Origin: Pirellulales bacterium
GTDB lineage: Bacteria; Planctomycetota; Planctomycetia; Pirellulales; JACPPG01
Direction of reading: 5' to 3'
DNA: 61,285 nucleotides
Assembly (NCBI GenBank): GCA_036490175.1
Contig: DASXEJ010000077.1
Span: 1-61,285 of the forward strand
The notes under the pieces are model-generated. The model ran no database searches and was not told the origin of the DNA. It worked only from the letters and a program-made list of their open reading frames with translations. This document shows, in pieces, positions 35,763 to 44,579 of this stretch (position 1 is its first letter; every line of letters starts with the position of its first letter). The translations under genes were made by a program, and so were the position numbers.

Positions 35763-38700
35763 CTATTTATTCAACACTTCGTCCAGATTCAGTAGTTCGT
35801 TGGCCAGCATCGTCCAACCGGCCAGCGTGCCGGCGTCGAGTGCCGCGTCGGGTTGCGATTCGCCGAACGTGACGACCTGTCGCGCGTCATCGGCGTGCTC
35901 ACGATAAAAGGCGACCAGTGACGCCACCGATTTTTCCACCAGCGGCTGCTCTTCAGCGGTAAAGGGGCGCGCCAGCAGTCGTCGGGCCAGGAAATCGATC
36001 CGCGACGGATCGTTGTCTCCCCCTTCGCGCAGTGTTCGCTCGGCCAGCCGTCGCGCCGCTTCAACCATCTGGGGGTCGTTCAACGTTGCCAGAGCTTGCA
36101 GCGGCGTATTCGTCCGTTCGCGGCGCACGGTGCATTGCTCGCGGTTGGGGGCGTTGAAAATCTCCATCGACGCTGGCGGGGCCGCACGCTTCCAGAACGT
36201 ATACATGCTGCGGCGATACAGGTTATCGCCCGAGTCACGCTTGTAGTCGCGGGTGTTGCTGCCGATCATGGCCACCGCCTCCCACACGCCTTCAGGCTGA
36301 TAGGGGCGGACGCTCGGGCCACCGAGCTTGCGCGTCAAAAGCCCGCTCGCCGCCAAGCCATAGTCACGCACCATTTCGCCATCCATGCGAAAGCGCGGGC
36401 CGTGCGCCAGCAAGCGGTTCTGAGGATCCTTCTCCTGCTTCTCGGTGGTGGTGGCAGCCGATTGCCGGTATGTCGCCGACAGTACGAGCTGCCGGAAGAA
36501 GCGTTTCATATCCCAGCCGTTTTCGCGGAAGTCGACGGCCATCCAGTCCAACAGCTCCGGATGCGACGGCAGTTCGCCCGCGACGCCGAATTCGCCACTC
36601 GTCTTGACCAGCCCCGTGCCGAACACTTCCTGCCAGAATCGGTTCGTCGTTACCCGTGCCGTCAGCGGATGCTCGGGTCGCAACAACCACTGGGCATAAC
36701 CCAGGCGGTTGCGCGGCACTTCGGCCGGGAAAGGGGGCAGGATATCCGGTGTGTCGGCCTTTACTTCGTCACGGCGTTTGTCGTAGTCACCTCGATAAAG
36801 GATGTAGGCCACCGGGGTATCGGTTTTTTCCTGGGCCACATGGGCAATCGTGGCCCGCCCCTTGATGGCGGCCTCGCTGGAATCCAACTCGCGCTTGCGC
36901 GCCGTAAGTTGCTGGTACGAAGGATCGACCGCTGCTAGCCACCAACCGTACAGCTCTTCGACCTCGCTCGGGCTGCGTCCTTCGGCCGGCTTGGCCACCA
37001 GGTACGCGGCGCGCGTCGCGCTGGCAAGCTGTGCCACTTCGGCCGGCTCGAGGGACCGGCTGTACAAACGCAGATCTTGCAGCGACAAATCGTCAACGCG
37101 CGAGCTGGTATTGCGCTGCGCCAGTTTCAAGGGGACCGTGGTGCGGATGGAATTCTTCAACGAATTGGCCGCCACCTCGACGTCTTGCACCGCGCCGTCG
37201 ACGTACAGCTTCACCCCTTCGGCCTTACCCGACCCGTCGTAGGCGACCGTCACATACTGCCACTTGTCGACCGTCATTGGCTTCTTGCCGACCACCTTCA
37301 CGGCGTCATCCGGCCAGCTATGAACAATGTGCGTCGCCGGGCGACCATTATCGAGCCACATGTCCCAGCCACGATATCCGCTCGCTTCGTCCATGCGAGC
37401 AACCATCGCCCCGCTGAGTTTCTCGCGCGGCACCTTGACCCAGGCACTGCAGGTAAACGCCTGATCCTTCTCGAAGTCGCCGACACCGGCCACCTCCATC
37501 ACCGTTTCGGGCCGGCTTTTGAAAGCCTTGCTGGCCGTCACGCCGGTATCCCAGGCTGGCTCCGCGCCGAGCGTGACCGGCCGAGGCTGCCCGCCAACCG
37601 ATACGGCCAGCACGTTGCCGGCGCTCTCGCCCAGCGGGGCATAAAACGCCAGGCCGGCGCTTACCAGTTTGGCTTCGATCGTGGCCGGCGCGGCTTGCGC
37701 GAGCCAGACGTCGAATTCTCCGCGGGCCGCGGCACGTCGCGAATCGATCTGTTGCTGCGCGGTCGCTAGCTGGCCGGGGAGTTGCTCCCAAGCGTGGCAA
37801 TCTTCCATCGTGGGAACGACCACCACCGGAGGCGTATCCTTAATGTTGCCGTCCATGGCACCCTGGGTGGTGTTATTGAAGAACGCCGCCATCTCGTAGA
37901 ACTCGCGCTGCGAGAAGGGATCGAACTTGTGATCGTGGCACACGGCACAACCGGTCGTCATGCCCAGCCACACCTGAGAAACCGTCTCGGTGCGATCGCG
38001 CGTGTACAGCACCAGATATTCTTCCGGGATGACCCCCCCTTCGTTGGTCGTCATGTTGCAACGATTGAAGCCCGAGGCCACCAATTGGTCGAGCGTGCGC
38101 CCCTGCAGCAAGTCGCCGGCCAATTGCTCGATCGTGAATTGGTCGAAAGGCAAGTTGCGATTCAGCGCGTTGATGACCCAATCGCGATAGGCCCAGCCCT
38201 CGCGATAGTTGTCAAAGTGGATGCCGTGCGTATCGGCGTAGCGGGCCGCATCGAGCCAATAACGCCCGCGATGCTCGCCCCACTGCGGCATGGCCAGCAG
38301 GCGATCGACATAATGTTCGTAGGCCTCGGGCGACGGGTCATTGACGAACGCCTCGACGTCGGCCGGCTCTGGCGGCAGGCCAACCAGGTCGAGACTCGCG
38401 CGACGCGCCAAGGTGCGGCGATCCGCTTCGGGCGCAGGCTTCAGCCCTAACGATTCGAGCCGCGCTAAGATGAAGTTGTCGATCGGGCTGCGCGGCCAGG
38501 CTTTATCCTGCACCTCGGGCACAGCCGGACGCACCGGCGCGATAAACGACCAGTGCGGCTGATACTCGGCACCGGCCGCGATCCAATCGGTGAGCATTTT
38601 CTTCTGCTCGGGCGAGAGCGTCTTGTGCGCGGCCGCCGGCGGCATCACGGTGTCTGGATCCGTCGAATTGATCCGTTTCACCAGCTCGCTTTCCTCCGGC

Positions 38701-38921
38701 TTGCCGGGTTGAAACGCCCCACTCTCGATGGCCGCCTCGCGACGGTCGAGCCGCAGGTCCGCCTTACGCGACGCACTGTCCGGCCCGTGGCAGGCAAAAC
38801 AGTTCTCGGCCAAGATCGGCCGAATGTCGTGGTTGTAGCCGATCGCCTCGCCTGCCTGAGCCGTGGCAGTCAATAGTGCCAGGCAAACCAGAGCGGCCAG
38901 CAGATGCGCGCGTCGCGTCAT
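35763..38921 (-). CDS. PSCyt1-DUF1549-LamG-DUF1553 surface protein
   Basis: A 1052-residue secreted protein. After a signal peptide (about 1-23) comes a cytochrome-c-like PSCyt1 domain with the heme motif C41-x2-C44-H45 (ENCFACHGPD) and distal MPP (VMPPAAAHKTLSPEQ). DUF1549/PSCyt2 follows (PRSPIDNFILARLESLGL, NLPFDQFTIEQLAGDLLQ) with a second C-x-x-C-H (CAVCHDHKFDPF). A LamG-like concanavalin domain occupies about 440-640 (FTCSAWVKVP). DUF1553/PSD1 ends it (NRFWQEVFGTGLV, PNREQCTVRRERTNTPLQAL). Such proteins are restricted largely to planctomycetes and their relatives. The role in electron transfer or sugar processing is inferred. The ATG at 38921 precedes the signal peptide; the frame is open to 39197. 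The DUF1501 gene follows. Confidence 0.92.
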   Translation of the reverse strand: MTRRAHLLAALVCLALLTATAQAGEAIGYNHDIRPILAENCFACHGPDSASRKADLRLDRREAAIESGAFQPGKPEESELVKRINSTDPDTVMPPAAAHKTLSPEQKKMLTDWIAAGAEYQPHWSFIAPVRPAVPEVQDKAWPRSPIDNFILARLESLGLKPAPEADRRTLARRASLDLVGLPPEPADVEAFVNDPSPEAYEHYVDRLLAMPQWGEHRGRYWLDAARYADTHGIHFDNYREGWAYRDWVINALNRNLPFDQFTIEQLAGDLLQGRTLDQLVASGFNRCNMTTNEGGVIPEEYLVLYTRDRTETVSQVWLGMTTGCAVCHDHKFDPFSQREFYEMAAFFNNTTQGAMDGNIKDTPPVVVVPTMEDCHAWEQLPGQLATAQQQIDSRRAAARGEFDVWLAQAAPATIEAKLVSAGLAFYAPLGESAGNVLAVSVGGQPRPVTLGAEPAWDTGVTASKAFKSRPETVMEVAGVGDFEKDQAFTCSAWVKVPREKLSGAMVARMDEASGYRGWDMWLDNGRPATHIVHSWPDDAVKVVGKKPMTVDKWQYVTVAYDGSGKAEGVKLYVDGAVQDVEVAANSLKNSIRTTVPLKLAQRNTSSRVDDLSLQDLRLYSRSLEPAEVAQLASATRAAYLVAKPAEGRSPSEVEELYGWWLAAVDPSYQQLTARKRELDSSEAAIKGRATIAHVAQEKTDTPVAYILYRGDYDKRRDEVKADTPDILPPFPAEVPRNRLGYAQWLLRPEHPLTARVTTNRFWQEVFGTGLVKTSGEFGVAGELPSHPELLDWMAVDFRENGWDMKRFFRQLVLSATYRQSAATTTEKQEKDPQNRLLAHGPRFRMDGEMVRDYGLAASGLLTRKLGGPSVRPYQPEGVWEAVAMIGSNTRDYKRDSGDNLYRRSMYTFWKRAAPPASMEIFNAPNREQCTVRRERTNTPLQALATLNDPQMVEAARRLAERTLREGGDNDPSRIDFLARRLLARPFTAEEQPLVEKSVASLVAFYREHADDARQVVTFGESQPDAALDAGTLAGWTMLANELLNLDEVLNK

Positions 38922-39502
38922 TTCGAAATCCCCGGAGAAGCAGTTCAGGCGGGAGGGTGCAATGCCAAGAGACGATGCGCCGGGTGGGGTAGGCAGGGCT
39001 GAGGTCGGCGCGACTCGCCTCTGGCCATGATTGTAAACCATCGTACGAGCGGAGGAAACAATTCGGCGGCCAGGAACTGGGAGGGGCGTCGCCGACTTGG
39101 GAGGGTGGCAGCCCGGGAAAGTCCGGCCGCCGCCATGAGGTTGCGGATCAGCGACCGTGCATCGGCAGGACACGAGGCCACGGGCTGGCAGAGGCAAGCC
39201 GGCCGTTAAGTCCCGCTGCGCCGGACGCGGCGCTGCGGTTTTTGCCGACTGGCGCAGAGTTTGCTATCGTTTCCCGCCGGCGTTTCCCGTCGGACTCGCT
39301 ACTCGGTAGTCGTCGCAGTCACCGCCCGACGGCATCCTGATAGGCGTCTGGGGCACACGGGGGTCAAGAATTCGGGTCCCAGGGCAAGACTTACCATGGC
39401 AGGGTCCCAGATCAAACAATTTACGTATTTCGCAATTCACGTATTACACTTTGGTACGCTCTGATTCCGAGCGTTTTCTTCCGCCAGGCAAGGGTCTTCG
39501 AC
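38922..39502. other. Divergent intergenic region with AT-rich repeat patch
   Basis: No credible gene. It must hold the promoters for the DUF1553 gene (minus) and the metallopeptidase gene (plus). An AT-rich island at 39408-39447 stands out from its GC-rich surroundings and contains a 13-bp tandem direct repeat (listed separately). GGGTCCCAG occurs twice just before it, at 39374-39382 and 39402-39410. TTTACG (39420) and TATTAC (39442), 16 bases apart, could serve as a weak -35/-10 pair. Confidence 0.5.
39417..39445 (+). promoter_or_regulatory. 13-bp tandem direct repeat, operator-like
   Basis: CAATTTACGTATT (39417-39429) and CAATTCACGTATT (39433-39445) agree at 12 of 13 positions and are separated by TCG, a 16-base period. 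They overlap a possible -35/-10 pair and end 57 bases before the ATG of the zinc-ribbon metallopeptidase. Direct repeats of this size and position are typical of response-regulator binding sites, but no regulator gene lies nearby. Confidence 0.45.
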
Positions 39503-40612
39503 ATGCGACAGTACCGTTGCGTCTGTAATAACAAAATCTTCTACGAGAACAGCCAGTGCCTGGCTTGCGGGCGCGAGCTGGGTTTCTGTCCGACTTGTCG
39601 GCGGTTGGTGGCCCTCGCGCCGCAGCCGGATGGCGGCTTTACGTGCAGCAATCCGGAGTGCGGCGCCGAGTTGGTGAAGTGCATCAACTATTCCCAGCAC
39701 AACGTCTGCAATCGATGCGTCGCGCGGCAGAATGCCGGCGAAGGGGGGTTGTGCGACTGCTGTCGGTTCAACGACACCATTCCGGACCTTTCGGTCGCGG
39801 GAAATCTGGAAAAATGGCGCCGCCTCGAAGCCGCCAAGAGACGCCTGTTCTATGACCTTGACGAACTAGGGCTCCCCTACGGCACCGCGGTCGACCAGGT
39901 CGATCCGCCCCTCACGTTCGACTTCAAGGCCGACGTGATCAAGAACTCCGGGTTCTGGCGCTCGGTCGGTTCGCAGCAAAGAGTCTTTACCGGCCACGCC
40001 GAAGGACGCATCACGATCAACATTCGCGAAGCGGACGACGTCGTCCGCGAAAAGCTGCGGGTTGACCTCGGTGAAGCGCACCGCACGCTGATCGGCCACT
40101 TTCGCCATGAAGTAGGGCACTACTATTGGGATCAGCTCATCAAAGGGCGTCGCGAGGATGCCTCGCGCGCGGTCTTCGGCGACCACGATCAACCGACCTA
40201 CGCCGATGCGCTCGATACCTATTACAAAAATGGGGCACCGTCGGATTGGGCTTTGAGCCACGTCAGCGCCTATGCCACGATGCATCCCTGGGAAGATTTT
40301 GCCGAGACCTGGGCCACGTATCTGGACATGGTCAGCGGCCTCGATACGGCCCATCACGTCGGCTTCGGCGGGGAACCGGAACCTGCCAGCGCCGATGTCG
40401 ACCGCATGGTCAAGCGCTATCAGCAACTGGGGATCGCGCTGAACGAGATCAACCGCAGCATGGGTTTGTTGGACGTGGTGCCCGAGGTCTTTGTGCCGCC
40501 GGTCGTGGAGAAGCTTCGCTTCATTCACGAGTTGGTGCAGGCGGGCCGCGCCGAAAATGGCGCCCTAGGCGGACAACCCCCGGTGCTGGCGGCGCCAGTA
40601 GCAGCCAACTGA
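39503..40612 (+). CDS. Zinc-ribbon putative metallopeptidase (DUF2248-like)
   Basis: A 369-residue cytoplasmic protein. The N-terminus carries several zinc-ribbon knuckles: C-x-C near 6-8, C-x2-C at about 20-23 and 30-33, C-x4-C near 50 and further pairs up to CDCC near 91. The C-terminal domain has the gluzincin-type motif HFRHEVGHYYWD (about 200-211), followed by HPWEDFAETWATYLDM near 268, which supplies the third metal ligand region. This combination is the putative zinc-binding metallopeptidase family (DUF2248). Substrates are unknown. The start at 39503 begins directly with the first knuckle. It stands alone, with a repeat-bearing upstream region and 187 bases before the next gene. Confidence 0.85.
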   Translation: MRQYRCVCNNKIFYENSQCLACGRELGFCPTCRRLVALAPQPDGGFTCSNPECGAELVKCINYSQHNVCNRCVARQNAGEGGLCDCCRFNDTIPDLSVAGNLEKWRRLEAAKRRLFYDLDELGLPYGTAVDQVDPPLTFDFKADVIKNSGFWRSVGSQQRVFTGHAEGRITINIREADDVVREKLRVDLGEAHRTLIGHFRHEVGHYYWDQLIKGRREDASRAVFGDHDQPTYADALDTYYKNGAPSDWALSHVSAYATMHPWEDFAETWATYLDMVSGLDTAHHVGFGGEPEPASADVDRMVKRYQQLGIALNEINRSMGLLDVVPEVFVPPVVEKLRFIHELVQAGRAENGALGGQPPVLAAPVAAN

Positions 40613-40799
40613 CGCGCCAGCCCGCACAAGCATAAGAACCTGCGGCGCGCCCGGTCGACCGACCGAAAATGTTGTACCGCCGCACTGCGCGCGGTAGAGT
40701 GACGCTGGAATCTCAGCGGGGGTGCTAACGACGGTCTTGGCCGACCGTCTTCTAAAGATCGTGCGTCACGGCTCAGTCCCAACGACAAAGGAGCGTGCC

Positions 40800-42359
40800 A
40801 TGTCTCAGCGAAACCGGCGGGCCTTTTTGGCCGAAGTGGGTCAGGGAGTCATGGTCGCCACGATTGGCTACGGGGCGGCCGTCGAAATGGGGCTGGCACG
40901 CGCAGTCGCCGACGAAGCACCGCTGCGGCTGTCGTTCGGTCCGCGCGAGTCGTTAGTCGCGCTGATGCAAGAGACGCCCATCGATCGGCTGATGCCAACT
41001 CTGGTCGAGCAGCTTCGCCAGGGAGTCGCACTCAAGGAGCTGGTCGCCGCAGGGACGCTGGCCAACGCCCGCACTTTCGGCGGCGAGGATTACATCGGCT
41101 TCCACGCCTTCATGGCGCTGGCGCCCGCCTGGCAGATGGCGAACGAAATGCCCGAGGCGAGCGCCGCATTGCCGGTGCTGAAGGTGCTCTACCGCAACAC
41201 GAGCCGCATCCAGGCCAAGGGAGGTTCGTCCGAAGAAGTGCTGCACCCGATCGCTGATAGCGCGGCGGTCGACGCCACTCAAGCGGACGAGCGCATTCGC
41301 GAGGCGGTACGTGCCAAAAACCTGCCTCTTGCCGAACAGCTGCTGGCCGCCGCTGCCCGCAATTCACCCGAAGAAGCTTTCAACGATTTGTTGCCGGCCG
41401 TGGCCGACGGTGTCGAAGTGCATCGAACCGTCTTGGCTTATCGGGCCTGGGATCTGTTGGACCTGGTGGGTCGCGAACATGCCGTGACCATGTTACGGCA
41501 ATCGTTGCACTACTGCGTCGAGAACTGCAAGCCGCAATACACGGACCGGTTTGCCGGAATTCGCGCCCTGTTGCCGCGGCTGCTCGATCAATACAAGCTG
41601 GTCGAGCGAGAAGCGGGCACGCGCGTGGCCGACGACGCCTGGATCGAGTCGATGTGCAACACGATATTCACCTCCAGCGCCGATCAGGCGGCCGACGCCG
41701 TTGCCGCCGCACTGGCCGATGGAATGAGCGCAAGCTCGGTGGCAGACGGCATTGCCCTGGCAGCTAATCAGCTGGTGCTGCGCGATGCCGGACGTGCCGC
41801 CAGAAATGTCCAACCGAACAAGCCCGTCGGCAGCGTTCACGGCGACTCGATCGGCGTGCACGCCTGCGACTCGGTGAACGCCTGGCGGAATATTGCCACG
41901 GTGAGCAACCGTCGCAACGCCGTGGCCAGCTTGATCCTCTCGGCCTGGCAAATTGCCAGCGACCGTGGTTACGGCGGTAGCGAGATATTGGCCGCGCATC
42001 CGCGACCCGACACCGAGCAGGTCGACAAAATCGCGGTGCGCGATCAAGATTCCCTGGTCCGCGAGTTGGACGATGCCATCCGCCAGCAAGATCAGGCAAG
42101 GGCGTGCGCCCTGGTACATGTCTACGGCCAGCAAGGATTCGCGGTCCGACCGGTGCAGGACCTGTTGCGGCAATATGCCATCAGTGAAGACGGAGCCCTG
42201 CACGCAGAGAAGTTCTACCGCACCACCAGCGAAGAGTTCGCCCGATCGCGGCCGCAATTCCGCTGGCGGCAATTCGTGGCGCTGGCCCGCGTCACGGCCA
42301 GCGAATATGGCCAACCGGCTCCGGGCGTGGCCGAGGCACGTCGACTGCTGAATGTGTAG
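40800..42359 (+). CDS. Tat-exported protein of unknown function
   Basis: A 519-residue, largely helical protein with a twin-arginine-like leader, MSQRNRRAFLAEVGQGVMVA, suggesting it binds a cofactor before export. AAGGAG lies upstream of the ATG at 40800. The interior has conserved-looking His/Asp-rich phrases: GGEDYIGFHAFMAL (about 102-115), VLYRNTSRIQAKGG, SVHGDSIGVHACDSVNAWR (about 347-365) and ALVHVYGQQG (about 441). Several histidines set in helices could ligate a metal or heme. I do not recognise the family with confidence. It is followed after 84 bases by a TolB-like propeller on the same strand. Confidence 0.72.
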   Translation: MSQRNRRAFLAEVGQGVMVATIGYGAAVEMGLARAVADEAPLRLSFGPRESLVALMQETPIDRLMPTLVEQLRQGVALKELVAAGTLANARTFGGEDYIGFHAFMALAPAWQMANEMPEASAALPVLKVLYRNTSRIQAKGGSSEEVLHPIADSAAVDATQADERIREAVRAKNLPLAEQLLAAAARNSPEEAFNDLLPAVADGVEVHRTVLAYRAWDLLDLVGREHAVTMLRQSLHYCVENCKPQYTDRFAGIRALLPRLLDQYKLVEREAGTRVADDAWIESMCNTIFTSSADQAADAVAAALADGMSASSVADGIALAANQLVLRDAGRAARNVQPNKPVGSVHGDSIGVHACDSVNAWRNIATVSNRRNAVASLILSAWQIASDRGYGGSEILAAHPRPDTEQVDKIAVRDQDSLVRELDDAIRQQDQARACALVHVYGQQGFAVRPVQDLLRQYAISEDGALHAEKFYRTTSEEFARSRPQFRWRQFVALARVTASEYGQPAPGVAEARRLLNV

Positions 42360-42443
42360 GGCGTTGTACTCGGCAGTGGTTGGGTGATAATCGACAGGCG
42401 ACAGCGTGACCAACTTCCCGCCTTCCCCTGCCGGATCCCTCCC

Positions 42444-43736
42444 ATGCTCGCACGAAATCTCTTAAGAGTCCCCGTCGGTCCAACACGCCGCGATTTGCTT
42501 CCCAAGTTGGCCTTGGCGTTTTCGCTTGCCCTTGTGGCCAGCGTCTCGCAGCATGCGCCCGCCGCCGACAGCGAAGCATCCAAGTCGCCGGCGCGTTTAT
42601 TCTTCACCTCGCAAGGCAAGACCGCCATCGTCAATGCCGACGGTAGCGGGTTGCGATACTTCGATTTCGACGTGCCGGGGCAGGCCACCTGGCAACCGAG
42701 TTCGGCTTTTACCGACGGCCGGCGCGTGGTGTTCCTCAGCATGGAGCCACGTCGCGACGGACCGGGCCGGCCGTTCGATGAGTATTACACGCAAACGCCG
42801 ACACATCTGTGGATTCATGACCTGGCCGACGGTTCACTCACCGAGATTTGCAATCGCGATAGGCTGGCGCCCTTCGAAACTCCGGCCTTGCTGATCAATG
42901 ACGAGCGATTGCTGGTGCAAGTCGTGCGCAACAGGGTGGGCCAGATTTTCAGCATGCGGCTCGACGGCAGCGATCCGCGCGAATTCACCCGCGCCGGCGA
43001 AGGCCTGCCCTACGGCCTGAGCCTGAGCCCCGACGGCAAACGCGTGGCATTTCATCTGGCGAGCCCCCAGGGCTATCAAGTTTGGACGAGCGATGTCGAT
43101 GGCGGCAATCGCGTGCGCGTGGCGGCCCATCCCGACCACCTGTACTTTGGCACCAGTTGGTCGCCCGACGGAAAATGGATCTTGTACGTCGATTGCCAAT
43201 ACAAGCAACAGCCGGGGCATGACTGGGCCGATGTGTGTGTCGGCCGTGCAGACGGCAGCGAACATCGCGTGCTGACCACGGGCGCGGCGATGTGGTTTGC
43301 CGCCACGTACGGTGATCCGCAGACGCGCGGCAGCGGTTCCAATCTGCCGGCCTGGACGCGCGACGGCCAGATACTGTTCCCCCGCCGCACCGAGGGCGCG
43401 GTCGTCCCTTGGCAGTACCGCGTGGGGCAGCCCGACGTTGACCATTTCAATCGCGACTTCAAGCCCGAGCTAGCCCGCGGCGGCACCGAGATCTGTCGCC
43501 TTGATCCACGCGACGGCCAGGTCACGGCCCTGACGCATAGCGACCCACCAGTGTGGGATTTTCGCGCCAGCGAGTCTCCGGACGGAAAACAGCTCGTAAT
43601 TTGTCGGGCAGCGACCGGCGCCGCCCCAGCCATTTGGGTTATGGATGCCGACGGCACGAGCCCGCGGCGAATCACGCAGGGTGTCGACGATCGCGGTGCG
43701 GATCATCCGCGCTGGTTGCCCCAGCCGATCAGGTAG
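42444..43736 (+). CDS. Secreted TolB-like PD40 beta-propeller
   Basis: A 430-residue exported protein. The leader has RRD near residue 15 then LALAFSLALVASVSQHAPAAD, which could be a Sec or weak Tat signal. The rest is PD40/TolB-type repeats: SLSPDGKRVAFHLAS, SWSPDGKWILYVDC and SESPDGKQLVICRA, each followed by an outer-strand phrase such as IWVMDADGTSPRRIT. Such propellers bind partners or carbohydrate in the periplasm; some have lost or gained enzyme function. The start at 42444 gives the leader; upstream codons belong to the gap. It follows the Tat-exported protein by 84 bases and may share its transcript. Confidence 0.8.
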   Translation: MLARNLLRVPVGPTRRDLLPKLALAFSLALVASVSQHAPAADSEASKSPARLFFTSQGKTAIVNADGSGLRYFDFDVPGQATWQPSSAFTDGRRVVFLSMEPRRDGPGRPFDEYYTQTPTHLWIHDLADGSLTEICNRDRLAPFETPALLINDERLLVQVVRNRVGQIFSMRLDGSDPREFTRAGEGLPYGLSLSPDGKRVAFHLASPQGYQVWTSDVDGGNRVRVAAHPDHLYFGTSWSPDGKWILYVDCQYKQQPGHDWADVCVGRADGSEHRVLTTGAAMWFAATYGDPQTRGSGSNLPAWTRDGQILFPRRTEGAVVPWQYRVGQPDVDHFNRDFKPELARGGTEICRLDPRDGQVTALTHSDPPVWDFRASESPDGKQLVICRAATGAAPAIWVMDADGTSPRRITQGVDDRGADHPRWLPQPIR

Positions 43737-44024
43737 GCCCTCACGTGGCGAAACCAAGTGACCAGGTCGTGCAACCGGCTTTTGCGGTGATGGAATGTGC
43801 AGGGGCAACGTGCATTTGCTTGCGATTTCGCCATCGCAACTGCAAGGGCGCGGGAAATGCTGCCCTTGCTATGCTGCTGGGCGCGGTATGATTTAGATAT
43901 CGCCCACCGCATGCGGGGAAGTCGTGCGGCTTCCTTTCCGCTGCTGCTTCTGACTGCGTGCGGAATTTGTCTCGCCGAGAAGCGCCGTGCTTGCTCGGTT
44001 ACACGCAGTCAGGAGAGCTTGCCC

Positions 44025-44492
44025 ATGTATGCCCTACTTTGCACAGCGGGGGCCACCACCGCATTGCTGGTGGCAAGTGTAGTCTCGGCCGCCGATCCCG
44101 CGTCCGCGAATGCTGCCGCCGCGCAGAATGCTGTTGCGCCGGCCGCCGCGGCCAGCGCGCCACAAGCGGCCCCACAGGCGACCACGCCCGCCGCCACGAA
44201 CCAGTCGCGGTATCGCCGCCACAACGGACGGTGGTGGTACTCGATGCCCAACAACAGTTGGGTCGTCTGGCAGAACAATGCTTGGGTTCCCTACACCGCA
44301 GGTATGTTCGCGGGGGACCGCAACATGGCCAGCAACAACGCAACGCGACGATATTCGTACGCCCCGGGATCGTCCGGATATCCGCGCGTATTTCGCACCC
44401 CCCGCGCTTCTGGCGACTCGCGTAGCATTCGTTACGCAGGCTCGAAGGCAAACTTCGATTACGCGCCTTATACCGGCGGAAGCGTTCAATAG
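44025..44492 (+). CDS. Small secreted Ala/Pro-rich protein
   Basis: A 155-residue protein. The signal peptide (about 1-22) ends in VVSAAD and is followed by an Ala/Pro/Gln-rich low-complexity linker (about 24-60). A basic aromatic segment YRRHNGRWWYSMPNNSWVVW (about 63-82) and NNAWVPYTAGMF follow; similar tryptophan-rich W-W-Y phrases recur in small planctomycete secreted proteins. AGGAGAG is placed well before the ATG at 44025, which settles the start although the frame is open to 43797. Function unknown. Confidence 0.66.
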   Translation: MYALLCTAGATTALLVASVVSAADPASANAAAAQNAVAPAAAASAPQAAPQATTPAATNQSRYRRHNGRWWYSMPNNSWVVWQNNAWVPYTAGMFAGDRNMASNNATRRYSYAPGSSGYPRVFRTPRASGDSRSIRYAGSKANFDYAPYTGGSVQ

Positions 44493-44579
44493 TTACCACT
44501 TGAATACACTCCCTGAGATCGCGACGCGCGACCAACGCGTGACACGCGCGGTCTCGGGGATCAGTGTATTGGCAGGGCC

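Noticed and set aside
40660-40710. TACCGC/GCGGTA hairpin between the metallopeptidase and the Tat protein gene as a terminator
   Set aside because: A 6-bp stem without a T-run; not distinguishable from chance at this GC content.
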